A stretch of 64,000 bases of DNA from assembly GCA_016793465.1 (NCBI GenBank), contig JAEUJW010000060.1, forward strand, positions 1-64,000. The letters run 5' to 3'. Below, piece by piece: positions 29,749 to 37,894 of this stretch. The translations under genes were made by a program, and so were the position numbers. Within the stretch, counting starts at the first letter, position 1. Every line of letters begins with the position of its first letter. A model generated the notes under the pieces. The model searched no databases, was not told the origin of the DNA, and saw nothing but the letters and a program-made list of their open reading frames with translations. This stretch comes from Myxococcales bacterium (GTDB lineage: Bacteria > Myxococcota > Polyangia > Nannocystales > Nannocystaceae).

Positions 29749-30612
29749 TCAGTCGCCGCCGACGCCGAGGCCGACGCTGCCGCTGACCCTGGTGCTCGCC
29801 TGGATCGAGGAGGTGACGCCGAGGCCGACGGTGGCGAGGGCGACGCCCGAGGCGCTGATGCAGGCGGCGCCGTGGCGCTCGGCGTCGTCGAGCCGGCCCT
29901 TCAGGTCGGCGCCGATCTCGGCGAGCGCGCCGACCGACGCGGCGGCGCGGGTGAGCAGGCGGACCTGGGCGACGATCAGCGCGGGCAGGTGCTTCTCGAG
30001 GCTGGCGACGAGCCGCGCCACCTCCGCGGCCTCGCTGCTGGCGCGCAGGCGCAGCTTCGGCTTGCTGCAGCGGGCGGCCAGGCTGGCGCTCTGCTCGCAG
30101 CTGGCGCGGCAGTCGGCGTCGACGCCGGCGTCGCTGCGGCCGCGGACCTTGCAGCGGGCGTCGCACTTGGCGTCGGCGCCGGCGTCGAGCTCGCAGGTCG
30201 GGGCCTCGAGCTCGGCGGTGAAGCGGAGGTCGGCGGTGGCCTGCACGATCGCGTCGATGCGCGCGCGCGTGGCCTCGCACGCGGCCCGGGTCGGGCCGAG
30301 CCCGTCGTGCGGCTGCATGGCCTCGTCGTCGACGCCGAGGTCGCGGCCGATCGCGGCGCAGGCGCGACGGATGTTGAGGTCGAGCCGGGCCGCGACGTCG
30401 GACAGGTCGCGGGTCGCCTGCACGTAGCCGGCGATCTTGACGTTGAGCTCGGGCCGCTCGGAGAACTTGCCGCGGAGCGCCGACTCGCGGCCGGTCAGCT
30501 CGGGGCAGGCGACCGCGCCGGCGAGGTTGGCGAGGTCGAAGAACACCGAGCCCCAGGGGTCGCAGGTGCACAGGCCGAGGGCGAGGAGCGGAGCTACGCC
30601 GCGGAGGCGCAT
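29749..30612 (-). CDS. Cys-rich exported hypothetical protein
   Basis: This 287-residue protein is not assigned to a named family. A short N-terminal hydrophobic segment with Cys at 15 and 17 (LALGLCTC) suggests a signal peptide or a non-canonical lipobox. The body is helical with a Cys cluster at about 138-183 (CELDAGADAKCDARCKVRGR, then DCRASCEQ), then a long Ala/Leu/Arg helix, and a Gly/Ser-rich C-terminus (VGLGVTSSIQASTRVSGSVG). The layout, an exported coiled body with an in-chain Cys knot, recurs in myxobacterial genomes as I remember them. No enzyme motif is visible. Confidence 0.7.
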   Translation of the reverse strand: MRLRGVAPLLALGLCTCDPWGSVFFDLANLAGAVACPELTGRESALRGKFSERPELNVKIAGYVQATRDLSDVAARLDLNIRRACAAIGRDLGVDDEAMQPHDGLGPTRAACEATRARIDAIVQATADLRFTAELEAPTCELDAGADAKCDARCKVRGRSDAGVDADCRASCEQSASLAARCSKPKLRLRASSEAAEVARLVASLEKHLPALIVAQVRLLTRAAASVGALAEIGADLKGRLDDAERHGAACISASGVALATVGLGVTSSIQASTRVSGSVGLGVGGD

Positions 30613-30737
30613 CGGGACATCATCGACGAGCCGGCGCGCCGCGGCAACGCACGGGTTCGCGCCGACTTCACCTCAGGGGCGCGGGCGCTCACCGTCCGAC
30701 CGCTGTAGCGATCGTCGGCACCGTGGCGTCGCCCGGG

Positions 30738-31667
30738 TCACGGTCGCGAGCGTTCGCCGCGCGGCGGGGCGCCGACGTCGGGCATCTGCTGGGCGCAGCG
30801 GGTGATGGCCTCGCGCAGGAACACGGCGGCGCGGGTCTTCGGCGCGTCGCCGCGGTAGATGAGGACGATGTCGTCGGGGATGGCCGGCAGCTCGGCGTGG
30901 AGCCGGCGCAGGCGGCCCTCGGCGTTGTAGGCGGCGATGCGGCGCGGGAGGATGGCGACGCCGACGCCGGCGAGCGCGAGGCTCTTGACCAGCTCGAAGT
31001 CGCCGCACGACAACAGCCGCTGCGGCACGGCGCCGAGCTCGGCGAGCATGTTGAGCAGCTCGCCGCACTGCTGCACGCGGCCGGCGAAGATCAGCGGGCC
31101 GGCGCGCAGGCGGGCCAGCGCGGACTCCTTGTCGTCGAGCGGCGCGTCGGGGTCGGCGCGCACGAACAGGTCGACGGCGTCGCGGAACAGGCGCACGAGC
31201 ACGAGGTCGGGGTGGGGCACCGGGTTGACGACGATGCCGAGGTGGACCTCGCGCTCGACCACCGCCGACAGCACGTCGGCGCTGCTGGCGTTGTGCAGGC
31301 TGAGCGCGATCTTCGGGGCGTCCTTGATCAGGCCGGGCAGGAGGCGCGGGAGGAAGTAGGCGCCGAGCGACTCGTGGCAGCCGAGCACGAACTGACCGAC
31401 GAGCTCGCGCTCGAGGCCGGCGATCGCGGCGGTGGCCCGGTCGAGCAGGGCGAACACCTCCTCGGTGTGGCGCAGCAGCTCGGCGCCGGCGGCGGTGAGC
31501 GTGACGCCGCCGCGGTGGCGCTGCAGCAGGGTGGCGCTGAGCTCGGTCTCGAGCTGGCGCACGGCGACCGAGAGGGTCGGCTGGCTGAGCCCGAGCGAGC
31601 GGGCGGCGGCGGTCATGCTGCCGAGGCGGGCGACCTCGCGGAAGTAGCGGAGGTGGGCGAAGTCCAC
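30738..31667 (-). CDS. LysR-type transcriptional regulator
   Basis: The 309-residue product has an N-terminal winged helix-turn-helix (res 3-62; FREVARLGSMTAAARSLGLS followed by QPTLSVAVRQLE) and a substrate-binding type effector domain (about 90-290). This is the standard LysR layout. GTG 31667 begins 14 bp after the stop of the small gene upstream, so the two are probably co-transcribed. Most LysR proteins act on a divergent neighbour, but no such gene adjoins here, so targets cannot be guessed. Confidence 0.93.
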   Translation of the reverse strand: MDFAHLRYFREVARLGSMTAAARSLGLSQPTLSVAVRQLETELSATLLQRHRGGVTLTAAGAELLRHTEEVFALLDRATAAIAGLERELVGQFVLGCHESLGAYFLPRLLPGLIKDAPKIALSLHNASSADVLSAVVEREVHLGIVVNPVPHPDLVLVRLFRDAVDLFVRADPDAPLDDKESALARLRAGPLIFAGRVQQCGELLNMLAELGAVPQRLLSCGDFELVKSLALAGVGVAILPRRIAAYNAEGRLRRLHAELPAIPDDIVLIYRGDAPKTRAAVFLREAITRCAQQMPDVGAPPRGERSRP

Positions 31668-31681
31668 GCGGCTCCCTGCCC

Positions 31682-32101
31682 TCAGCTCTCCTCGACGATG
31701 CGGAGGCGCGGGCGGCGGTCCTGCATGATCTCGCAGAAGCGGCGCACGGCGCCCTGGAGGGCGCGCAGGGCCCGATCGAACACCGGGCGGATGTCGCCGG
31801 CGCTGGCGAGGAACATCTCGGCGGCGGCCTGGGTGTCGTCGCCGAGGATGTAGACCTTGGCGACTTTAATTTCGGCGGTGACCTCGGCGGCGGCGAGCAT
31901 GCCGCGGTGGTGCTCGGCGGCGCTGTCGATCGACCAGAAGTTGGGGAACAGCAGGCGGAAGTACGACGGATCGTCGTCGTCGACCATGAGGTAGTAGGGG
32001 CGCCCGTCGATGTGGAAGCAGACGTCGCCGGCCTCGTCGAGCTCGGCGGCGAAGCCCTCGCCCTCGAGGAATTCGCGGTACGTGTCGGCCAGCCCCGTCA
32101 C
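31682..32101 (-). CDS. YbjN/type III secretion chaperone-like small protein
   Basis: The 139-residue acidic product (YREFLEGEGFAAELDEAGDV followed by CFHIDGRPYYLMVDDDD) has the alternating alpha/beta pattern of YbjN-like or T3SS-chaperone-like folds. There the strand after FxxDG carries the segment YYLMVDDDDPSYFRLLFPN. No catalytic residues are evident. It precedes the LysR gene in the same direction with a 14-bp gap. GTG 32101 follows TATCCT by 6 nt. The fold call comes from memory of the family pattern and is tentative. Confidence 0.62.
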   Translation of the reverse strand: MTGLADTYREFLEGEGFAAELDEAGDVCFHIDGRPYYLMVDDDDPSYFRLLFPNFWSIDSAAEHHRGMLAAAEVTAEIKVAKVYILGDDTQAAAEMFLASAGDIRPVFDRALRALQGAVRRFCEIMQDRRPRLRIVEES

Positions 32102-32107
32102 GAGGCG

Positions 32108-32113
32108 AGGATA
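32108..32113 (-). promoter_or_regulatory. -10 element of likely leaderless promoter (YbjN-like/LysR genes)
   Basis: TATCCT on the minus strand, 6 nt before GTG 32101. Confidence 0.5.
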
Positions 32114-32120
32114 ACAGAAG

Positions 32121-32996
32121 TCAACGCGGGGGCGGCCGGGGTCCGATGTAGCGCTCGGGCGCGTGAACGTCCGTCGACTCCGGAAGCAGGGTGCGGATGT
32201 GGCGGTCGACGCCGAGTTCCTGACGCCAGTGGCGCGGGTAGCCGAGCGAGACCTCCTCGAAGCGCACGCCGTCGATCCAGTCGGTGCGGCGGGTGTGCAG
32301 GTGTCCGGTGACGACGAGCGCGGCGCGGTAACGCCGGTGCCAGTCGCGGGTGATCCGCGTGCCGCACCACGGGGTGTAGCGCGGGATCCGCGGCAGGTGG
32401 ATGAGGTCCTCGCGCAGCGGCCAGTGGTTGATCAAGATCGTCGGCAGATCGTCGGCGGCCATGGCGGCGTCGAGGCGCGCGGCGGTCCGACGCACGCGCG
32501 CGGCGCACCACGCCGGGGTGCTCGCGTGGGGCGCGGGCTCGAGGCGAAACTCGTCGGCCGAGACCACGCCGGCGTCGGCGGCCCAGGCGAGCACGTCGGC
32601 CTCGGCGACGTCGTCGGGGCGCATGCTGCGGTCCCACAGCAGGAACATCGGCACGAGGCGGTGCGGGCCGCCCTCGCCGGTCCACAGCGGGTAGGGGTCC
32701 TCGGGGGTGAGCACGCCGTGGGCGCGGCACAGCGCGACGAGGTGGTCGTACTTGGCCTCGCCGCCGAGCAGCTCGCCGTCCTCGCGGGTGGTCCACAGCT
32801 CGTGGTTGCCGGGCACCCACACGAGCTGGCGGAACCTGGGCGCGAGGGTGGTGAACACGAACCGCAGGTGCTCGCAGGTCTCGCCGAGGTCGCCGCCGAG
32901 GATCAGCCAGTCGTCCGGGCGCGGCTGGATCTCGGCGATCGCGGCGCGGTTGGCGGCGAAGCCGACGTGGAGGTCGCTGAGGGCGTGGAGCCGCAT
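32121..32996 (-). CDS. Calcineurin-like metallophosphoesterase
   Basis: The 291-residue product has the metallophosphoesterase signature in order: DLH (D8-H10), GGDLGE (D36), PGNHELW (N64-H65), NHWPLRED and TGHLHTRR. These residues hold a di-metal centre. Substrates range from phosphoproteins to nucleotides and cannot be told apart here. ATG 32996 is used because the frame upstream runs through tandem repeats (32999-33085), which would add a repetitive peptide. The gene follows the small lipoprotein gene on the same strand across that repeat array. Confidence 0.9.
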   Translation of the reverse strand: MRLHALSDLHVGFAANRAAIAEIQPRPDDWLILGGDLGETCEHLRFVFTTLAPRFRQLVWVPGNHELWTTREDGELLGGEAKYDHLVALCRAHGVLTPEDPYPLWTGEGGPHRLVPMFLLWDRSMRPDDVAEADVLAWAADAGVVSADEFRLEPAPHASTPAWCAARVRRTAARLDAAMAADDLPTILINHWPLREDLIHLPRIPRYTPWCGTRITRDWHRRYRAALVVTGHLHTRRTDWIDGVRFEEVSLGYPRHWRQELGVDRHIRTLLPESTDVHAPERYIGPRPPPR

Positions 32997-32998
32997 GA

Positions 32999-33085
32999 GG
33001 GCCGTGGAGCGGAGCAGGCCCGGAGGGCCGTGGAGCGAGCAGGCCCGGAGGGCCGTGGAGCGAGCAGGCCCGGAGGGCCGTGGAG
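32999..33085. repeat. Tandem 25-26 bp repeat, each unit with a hairpin
   Basis: Three full units (32999-33024, 33025-33049, 33050-33074) and an 11-bp partial unit (33075-33085) of GGGCCGTGGAGC...CAGGCCCGGA. Each unit junction forms GGCCC-GGA-GGGCC, a 5-bp stem with a 3-nt loop. The array ends exactly at the stop codon of the next gene (33086-33088) and starts 2 bp from the phosphoesterase start codon. Confidence 0.85.
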
Positions 33086-33718
33086 TCATATGGACTGGAT
33101 GACGAGGTTGTCGAACTGCACGCGCGCCTCCCACCCGCCGAACGCGAAGTGCTGCTGGCCGGGGCCGACCAGCGGGTCGGGGTCGTCGTAGGTCAGGAGC
33201 TCCTCGCCGTCGAGCTCCCAGTGCACGCTGCCGTCGCGGCGGGTGATGACGAAGTGGTAGCGGCGGTCGGGCTCGACCTTGGGGCGCGCGACGGTGCGGC
33301 GATCGCCGCCGTGCTCGTCGCGGCGGACCACCGCGTTGGTGCTGTTGTTCCAGCCGCCGAAGATCACGACGTAGCCGCTGGCCTTGTAGCTGGCGGCGCG
33401 GGCGTACGACTTGCCGTCGCCGGCGAACTCGACCTTGATGTCGCCCTCGTCGCTGAAGGCGCGGGCGTCGAACTCGATGCGCAGGTCGTCGGGCAGGGGG
33501 ATGTCGAGCCAGAGCGGGTGGTTGTGCAGGTTCTCGACCTCGAGCGCGCCGTCGACGAGCCTGGCGCCGGGTCCGGTGGGCCGCCAGTGCTCGCCGAGCT
33601 GCGCGCCGGAGAAGTCGTCGCTGTAGAGCACGGCCGCGTTGCCGGCGCTGCTGTAGGTGCGCGGGACCTCGGTGAAGGCGCCGCAGGCGGCGAGCAGCAG
33701 CGGGGCGAGGCGGCGCAT
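33086..33718 (-). CDS. Small lipoprotein with concanavalin-like (DUF1961/LamG-type) domain
   Basis: The 210-residue product has lipobox L-A-A-C (about res 12). A single beta-sandwich-like domain follows, with YSDDFSGAQLGEHWRPTGPG, WLDIPLPDDLRIEFDARAFS and FVITRRDGSVHWELDGEELL, the pattern of LamG/glycosyl hydrolase family 16-like concanavalin domains. No catalytic E-x-D-x-x-E motif is seen, so it is more likely a binding module than a hydrolase. ATG 33718 overlaps by one base the TGA of the aconitase-family gene (TGATG), which implies translational coupling. Confidence 0.75.
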   Translation of the reverse strand: MRRLAPLLLAACGAFTEVPRTYSSAGNAAVLYSDDFSGAQLGEHWRPTGPGARLVDGALEVENLHNHPLWLDIPLPDDLRIEFDARAFSDEGDIKVEFAGDGKSYARAASYKASGYVVIFGGWNNSTNAVVRRDEHGGDRRTVARPKVEPDRRYHFVITRRDGSVHWELDGEELLTYDDPDPLVGPGQQHFAFGGWEARVQFDNLVIQSI

Positions 33719-35667
33719 CAGGCGGGGCGCGAGGCGAGCTGGCGCGGGTCGGTGAGCTTGCCGGTCACGGCCGAGGCGGCGGCGACGGCCGGCGAGACCA
33801 GGTAGACCGGGCCGGGCGCGCCCATGCGGCGGTCGAAGTTGCGGTTGGTGGTGCTGGCCGTGGTCTCGCCGTCCTGGGGGATGCCGGGGCCGTTGCCGAT
33901 GCACGAGCCGCAGCCGGGCGGGGTGACGACGGCGCCGAGGTCGCGGAACAGGTCGAGCAGGCCCTCGCGCTCGGCGTCGGCGGTGACCTCGGCGCTCGAC
34001 GGGGTGACGGTGACGCGCACGCCGCCGGCGATCGCGCGGCCGCGCAGCACGTCGGCGGCGGCGCGCAGGTCGGCGAGCGAGCCGCCGGTGCACGAGGCGA
34101 TGACGACGTTGTGGATCGGCACGCCCTCGGTGGCGGCCAGCGGCTGGCGGTTGCGCGAGTCGCCGGGGGTCGCGACGGTGAGCGGCACGTCGGCGAGGTC
34201 GATCGTGATCGTGCGGACGTACTCGGCGCCCTCGTCGGGCGCGACGAGCATGGCGTCGACCGCGGCGTCGTCGAGCCCGCGGCGCTGTTTAATAAACTCA
34301 CGCACGGGGCGGCAGGGCTCGACCACGCCGGTCATGAGGCCGCCCTCGACGGTCATGTTGGTGAGCACGCTGAGCTCGTCGACGCTCCACTGGTCGAGGC
34401 CGCCGCCGCCGATCTGGATCACGCAGGTGTCGGTCGGGCTCTCGCGCCACTGCTCCTCGCGGAAGTAGGGGTCGCCGATGATGTGGAGGATGAGGTCCTT
34501 CGGCGAGACGATGCCGCGGGCGTCGCCCTCGACCAGGATCCGCACGGTCTTCGGCACGGTCACCGGGATGAGGCCGGTGCGCAGCGCGAAGGTCATGGCG
34601 GTCGAGCCGACGCCGAAGGCGAAGGCGTTGAGCACGCCGGCGGTCGGGGTGTGCGAGTCGGTCAGGGCGATGATGGTGCCCGGCAGCGCGTAGTCCTCGA
34701 CGACGATGCGGTGGCACACGCCGGCCTGGTGGGCCTGGCCGGGGCCGTGCACGCGGATGTGGTGCTTCGTGCAGGCGGCGAGCATCTCGTCGCGCAGCTG
34801 CTGGGCCGAGCCGAGGCGCTGCTTTTTAATTTTCAGGGGGACGGTGGCGTGGTCGAGCAGGACGAAGTGGTCCTCGAAGGCGGCGGCGAGCTCGGGGTTC
34901 TTGACCGGGGTGCCGCCCCACTCCTGCTCGTAGAGGGCCATGACCATGCCGCCGGTGTACTCGTGGAAGCCGCGGAAGCCCGCCTCGCACAGCACCTGGT
35001 CGCCGGGGCGCACCGCGGCGATGCCGAACGGCTTGTTCGGGCCGAGCCAGGTGCGGGCGGCGACGATCTTCTCGGTGACGTTGAGCGGGCGCGCGGGCGG
35101 GTCGGTGCGGTAGCTGGGGTGGAGCTCGCCGGCCAGCAGCTTGCTGCCGTAGCGCAGCAGGCCGCCGGCGGCCACGACCTCGCGGAAGAAGATCGGCAGG
35201 TCGGCGGCGATCTTGCCGAGGTCGATGTCCTCGCCGCGCTGCAGGCGGTCGACGTAGGAGAGGTCGGTCGTGAACGGCAAGCCGCTGTAGACCATGTTCT
35301 CCTGGAAGATGCGCTGGAAGCTGCGGGCGATCACCAGCTCGATGCCGGCGCCCTGGTGGGCGACCACCGCGACCTCGCGGCTCGAGCCCGAGCCGTAGGC
35401 GTCGCCGCCGACGACGACCTGGAAGCCGCCGTCCTTGACGTTGTCTTTGATGATCGTGTCCTTGAAGTTCTCGAGGAAGTACGGGCCGAGGATGTCGCCG
35501 GTGTAGCCGAGCGTGCAGGCGGCGCCGTTGATCATGGCGTCGGTGTTGACCGCGAAGTGCAGCGGCGGGACGTCGCGCGAGGTGCACGCGAGGTCCTGAC
35601 CGTCGAGCTGCTTGCGCAGCAGCGAGGGGTCTTCGGTCAGCCACAGGATCCGTCCGCGGAGCTTCAT
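33718..35667 (-). CDS. Single-chain aconitase/isopropylmalate dehydratase-family protein with swivel domain first
   Basis: The 649-residue product is a 4Fe-4S hydro-lyase homologue. The three cluster cysteines are C526 (IASCTGGSL), C586 and C589 (PPGCGSCIGNG). The small swivel domain carries the active-site motif GGDAYGSGSSRE (GSGSSRE 92-98) but sits at the N-terminus. The large domains follow it (DSHTPTAG near the middle), the reverse of aconitase, where the swivel domain is last. LeuC and LeuD are normally two chains. It could be an aconitase, a homoaconitase-like or an isopropylmalate dehydratase; there are no leu neighbours. It is coupled to the small lipoprotein gene downstream. Confidence 0.85.
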   Translation of the reverse strand: MKLRGRILWLTEDPSLLRKQLDGQDLACTSRDVPPLHFAVNTDAMINGAACTLGYTGDILGPYFLENFKDTIIKDNVKDGGFQVVVGGDAYGSGSSREVAVVAHQGAGIELVIARSFQRIFQENMVYSGLPFTTDLSYVDRLQRGEDIDLGKIAADLPIFFREVVAAGGLLRYGSKLLAGELHPSYRTDPPARPLNVTEKIVAARTWLGPNKPFGIAAVRPGDQVLCEAGFRGFHEYTGGMVMALYEQEWGGTPVKNPELAAAFEDHFVLLDHATVPLKIKKQRLGSAQQLRDEMLAACTKHHIRVHGPGQAHQAGVCHRIVVEDYALPGTIIALTDSHTPTAGVLNAFAFGVGSTAMTFALRTGLIPVTVPKTVRILVEGDARGIVSPKDLILHIIGDPYFREEQWRESPTDTCVIQIGGGGLDQWSVDELSVLTNMTVEGGLMTGVVEPCRPVREFIKQRRGLDDAAVDAMLVAPDEGAEYVRTITIDLADVPLTVATPGDSRNRQPLAATEGVPIHNVVIASCTGGSLADLRAAADVLRGRAIAGGVRVTVTPSSAEVTADAEREGLLDLFRDLGAVVTPPGCGSCIGNGPGIPQDGETTASTTNRNFDRRMGAPGPVYLVSPAVAAASAVTGKLTDPRQLASRPA

Positions 35668-35755
35668 CGAGAGCCGGGCTTAGCACCCGCGCGGCGCGCC
35701 GTACAAGGCGCCCGGGGCCCCGGATCGGCGGGGGCCGGGGGACGTAGGTCACCCC

Positions 35756-35784
35756 GTGCCATCTCCGCGCGCGTTTGCTATGGT
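35756..35784 (+). promoter_or_regulatory. Promoter of methyltransferase lipoprotein, likely leaderless
   Basis: GTGCCA (35756-35761), a 17-nt spacer and TATGGT (35779-35784, preceded by TGC as in extended -10 elements). The -10 ends 9 nt before ATG 35794. Confidence 0.5.
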
Positions 35785-35793
35785 CCGCCGCGC

Positions 35794-36720
35794 ATGACGA
35801 CCCGCGCCCTCCTCGCCCTGTCCACCGTCGCCGTCCTCGCCTGCGCCAAGCCGGACTCCACGCCGCCCGACGCCCCCGGCAAGGACCCGGGCCCGGCGGC
35901 CGCGCAAACCGATGCGCTCCCCGAGTCGGACCCGGCGGCGATCGCGGTCAAGTCGGCCGACCCCGCGACGGTCGACGCCCTGAAGACGACGCTGGCCGGA
36001 TCGCACCGCTCGGCCGACAACTCGGCCCGCGACAGGTACCGCCACCCGCTCGAGACGCTGCTGTTCTTCGGCCTGCGCCAGGACATGACGGTGGTCGAGC
36101 TGTGGCCCGGCGGCGGCGGGTGGTTCACCGAGGTGCTGGCCCCGGTGCTGCGCGAGAAGGGCAAGCTGATCGCCACCAACTTCGACACCTCGGGCCCGCC
36201 GGACGCGTACCAGTCGCGCAGCGGCAAGAAGTTCCTCGACAAGATCGCCGGCAACCCGCAGCTGTACGACAAGATCGAGGTGGTGACGGTGAAGGACCCG
36301 GCCGCTCTGGTGCTGGCGCCCGAGGGCACGGTCGACATGGTCGTCACGTTCCGCAACACCCACGGGTGGGTCGAGGACGGCATCGACGACAAGATCTACA
36401 CCGCGGCGTTCAAGGCCCTGAAGTCGGGCGGGGTACTGGGGGTCGAGCAGCACCGGGCCAAGGCCGACGCGACCGGCGAGCCCAAGGAGATCGCCAAGAC
36501 CGGCTACCTGCCGGAGGCCTGGGTGATCTCGCGGGTCGAGTCGTTCGGGTTCAAGCTGGCGGCCAAGAGCGAGGTCAACGCCAACCCGCGCGACACCAAG
36601 GACTACGAGAAGGGCGTGTGGACGCTGCCGCCGTCGTACGACCTCGGCGACAAGGACAGGGCCAAGTACCAGGCGATCGGCGAGAGCGATCGCATGACCC
36701 TGAAGTTCGTCAAGCCGTGA
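35794..36720 (+). CDS. Lipoprotein with class I methyltransferase-like domain
   Basis: The 308-residue product has a signal peptide with lipobox V-L-A-C (about res 16) and a Pro/Ala/Asp linker. A Rossmann-type domain has VVELWPGGGGWFTEVLAPVL at the SAM-binding strand-loop, then DMVVTFRNTHGW and a SGGVLGVEQHRA strand. It resembles predicted periplasmic methyltransferases (COG4798-like) that lack a known substrate. The lipid anchor outside the cytoplasm, where SAM is scarce, makes methylation doubtful; it may bind another ligand. It converges with the CoA-transferase gene. Confidence 0.82.
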   Translation: MTTRALLALSTVAVLACAKPDSTPPDAPGKDPGPAAAQTDALPESDPAAIAVKSADPATVDALKTTLAGSHRSADNSARDRYRHPLETLLFFGLRQDMTVVELWPGGGGWFTEVLAPVLREKGKLIATNFDTSGPPDAYQSRSGKKFLDKIAGNPQLYDKIEVVTVKDPAALVLAPEGTVDMVVTFRNTHGWVEDGIDDKIYTAAFKALKSGGVLGVEQHRAKADATGEPKEIAKTGYLPEAWVISRVESFGFKLAAKSEVNANPRDTKDYEKGVWTLPPSYDLGDKDRAKYQAIGESDRMTLKFVKP

Positions 36721-36721
36721 G

Positions 36722-36740
36722 CGGCGCCTCGCGGGCGCCG
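36722..36740. terminator. Hairpin between convergent genes
   Basis: CGGCGCC (36722-36728), loop TCGCG, GGCGCCG (36734-36740). It is a perfect 7-bp stem just after the methyltransferase stop, in a 43-bp convergent gap. No T-run is present. Confidence 0.4.
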
Positions 36741-36763
36741 TCAACGAGCTCGGCGGCGTCCGG

Positions 36764-37894
36764 TCAGGCGGAGGGCGCGAGGCGGGCGATCAGGTCGGGC
36801 GGGGCGGCGAACTCCGCGAGCACGCTGCGGGTGTGGGCGCCGAGCGGCGGGGCCGGGGATGTCGGCGTGGCGCCGATCGACGGCAGGCTCGGGCCCGGCA
36901 GCGAGAGCGTGGCGCCGCCGGGCATCGGCGTGGCCTCGAGCAGCGGGGCGAGGGCGGGCTCGGCGGCGGCGCCGCCGACGTCGTGGACCGGCCAGACCGG
37001 GAGGGCCTTGTCGGCGATCGCGGCCAGCCACTCGTGACGATCGCGGGTCGCCAGGTGCGCCTGCATCGAGGCGATCGCGGCGTCGCCGACGGGGCCGGTC
37101 TCGAGGCCGACGCCGGCGAGGTCGTCGCGGCCGACCGCGGCGGCGAAGGCGAACCAGAACTTGGGCTCGAGGCAGCCGACCGACAGCTCGAGGCCGTCGG
37201 CGCAGCGGTAGGTGCGGTAGGCGGCCGCGGCCCCGCCGAGCATGGCCGAGGACATGCCGCCGCCGCCCGCGGCCTGCTCGGCGAGGGCCCAGGTGACGAA
37301 CGGGAGCGGGCCGGCGAGCAGCGGCTGCTCGATGCGGCAGCCCTCGCCGGTGCTGGCGCGGCGCAGCAGGGCGGCGACGATGGCGGTGCAGGCGAGCAGG
37401 CCGCTGGTCACGTCGGCGATCTGCAGCGAGGGGACGCCGACGTCGGTGACCTTGCGCAGGAGGCCGGTCATCGCCGTGAAGTTGAGGTCGTGGCCGACGC
37501 TCTCGCCGGCCGCGAAGCCGGGCAGGGAGCACACGACGAGGCGCGGGTGATCGGCGCGCATCGCCTCGGGATCGAGGCCCCAGCGCGCCATGGTGCCGGG
37601 GCGGAAGCTCTCGATCAGCACGTCGGCGCGGGCGACGAGGTGGCGCAGGGCGGCGGCGCCGTCGGGCTCGCGGAGGTCGAGGCCGACCGACTCGGCGCCG
37701 CGGTAGTAGATGCAGTAGCCGACGCCGACGCCGCCGACGAGCGGGGGGGCGAGGCGCAGCAGGTCGCCGCTGCGGGGGTCCTCGACTTTAATTACGCGGG
37801 CGCCGAGGTCGAGCAGGGAGCGGGCGAGCACCGCGCCCGGGAGCATGCGCGAGACGTCGACGACGGTGACGCCGGCGAGGGGGAGGGCGGTCAT
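36764..37894 (-). CDS. CaiB/BaiF family CoA transferase (family III)
   Basis: The 376-residue product has the hallmarks of family III CoA-transferases: VIKVEDPRSGD (35-45), DVLIESFRPGTMARWGLD (91-108) and the Asp-containing GHDLNFTAMTGLL (catalytic D136). The family includes CoA-transferases and alpha-methylacyl-CoA racemases; a class with the latter pattern is likely because the chain is shorter than formyl-CoA transferases. ATG 37894 overlaps the coaE stop (ATGA), so it is co-translated with CoA biosynthesis, a suggestive but non-specific link. Confidence 0.9.
   Translation of the reverse strand: MTALPLAGVTVVDVSRMLPGAVLARSLLDLGARVIKVEDPRSGDLLRLAPPLVGGVGVGYCIYYRGAESVGLDLREPDGAAALRHLVARADVLIESFRPGTMARWGLDPEAMRADHPRLVVCSLPGFAAGESVGHDLNFTAMTGLLRKVTDVGVPSLQIADVTSGLLACTAIVAALLRRASTGEGCRIEQPLLAGPLPFVTWALAEQAAGGGGMSSAMLGGAAAAYRTYRCADGLELSVGCLEPKFWFAFAAAVGRDDLAGVGLETGPVGDAAIASMQAHLATRDRHEWLAAIADKALPVWPVHDVGGAAAEPALAPLLEATPMPGGATLSLPGPSLPSIGATPTSPAPPLGAHTRSVLAEFAAPPDLIARLAPSA

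Noticed and set aside
33718..35667. Naming the gene leuC, leuD or acnA
   Set aside because: Domain order differs from all three as normally found and there are no pathway neighbours, so a symbol would overstate the evidence.
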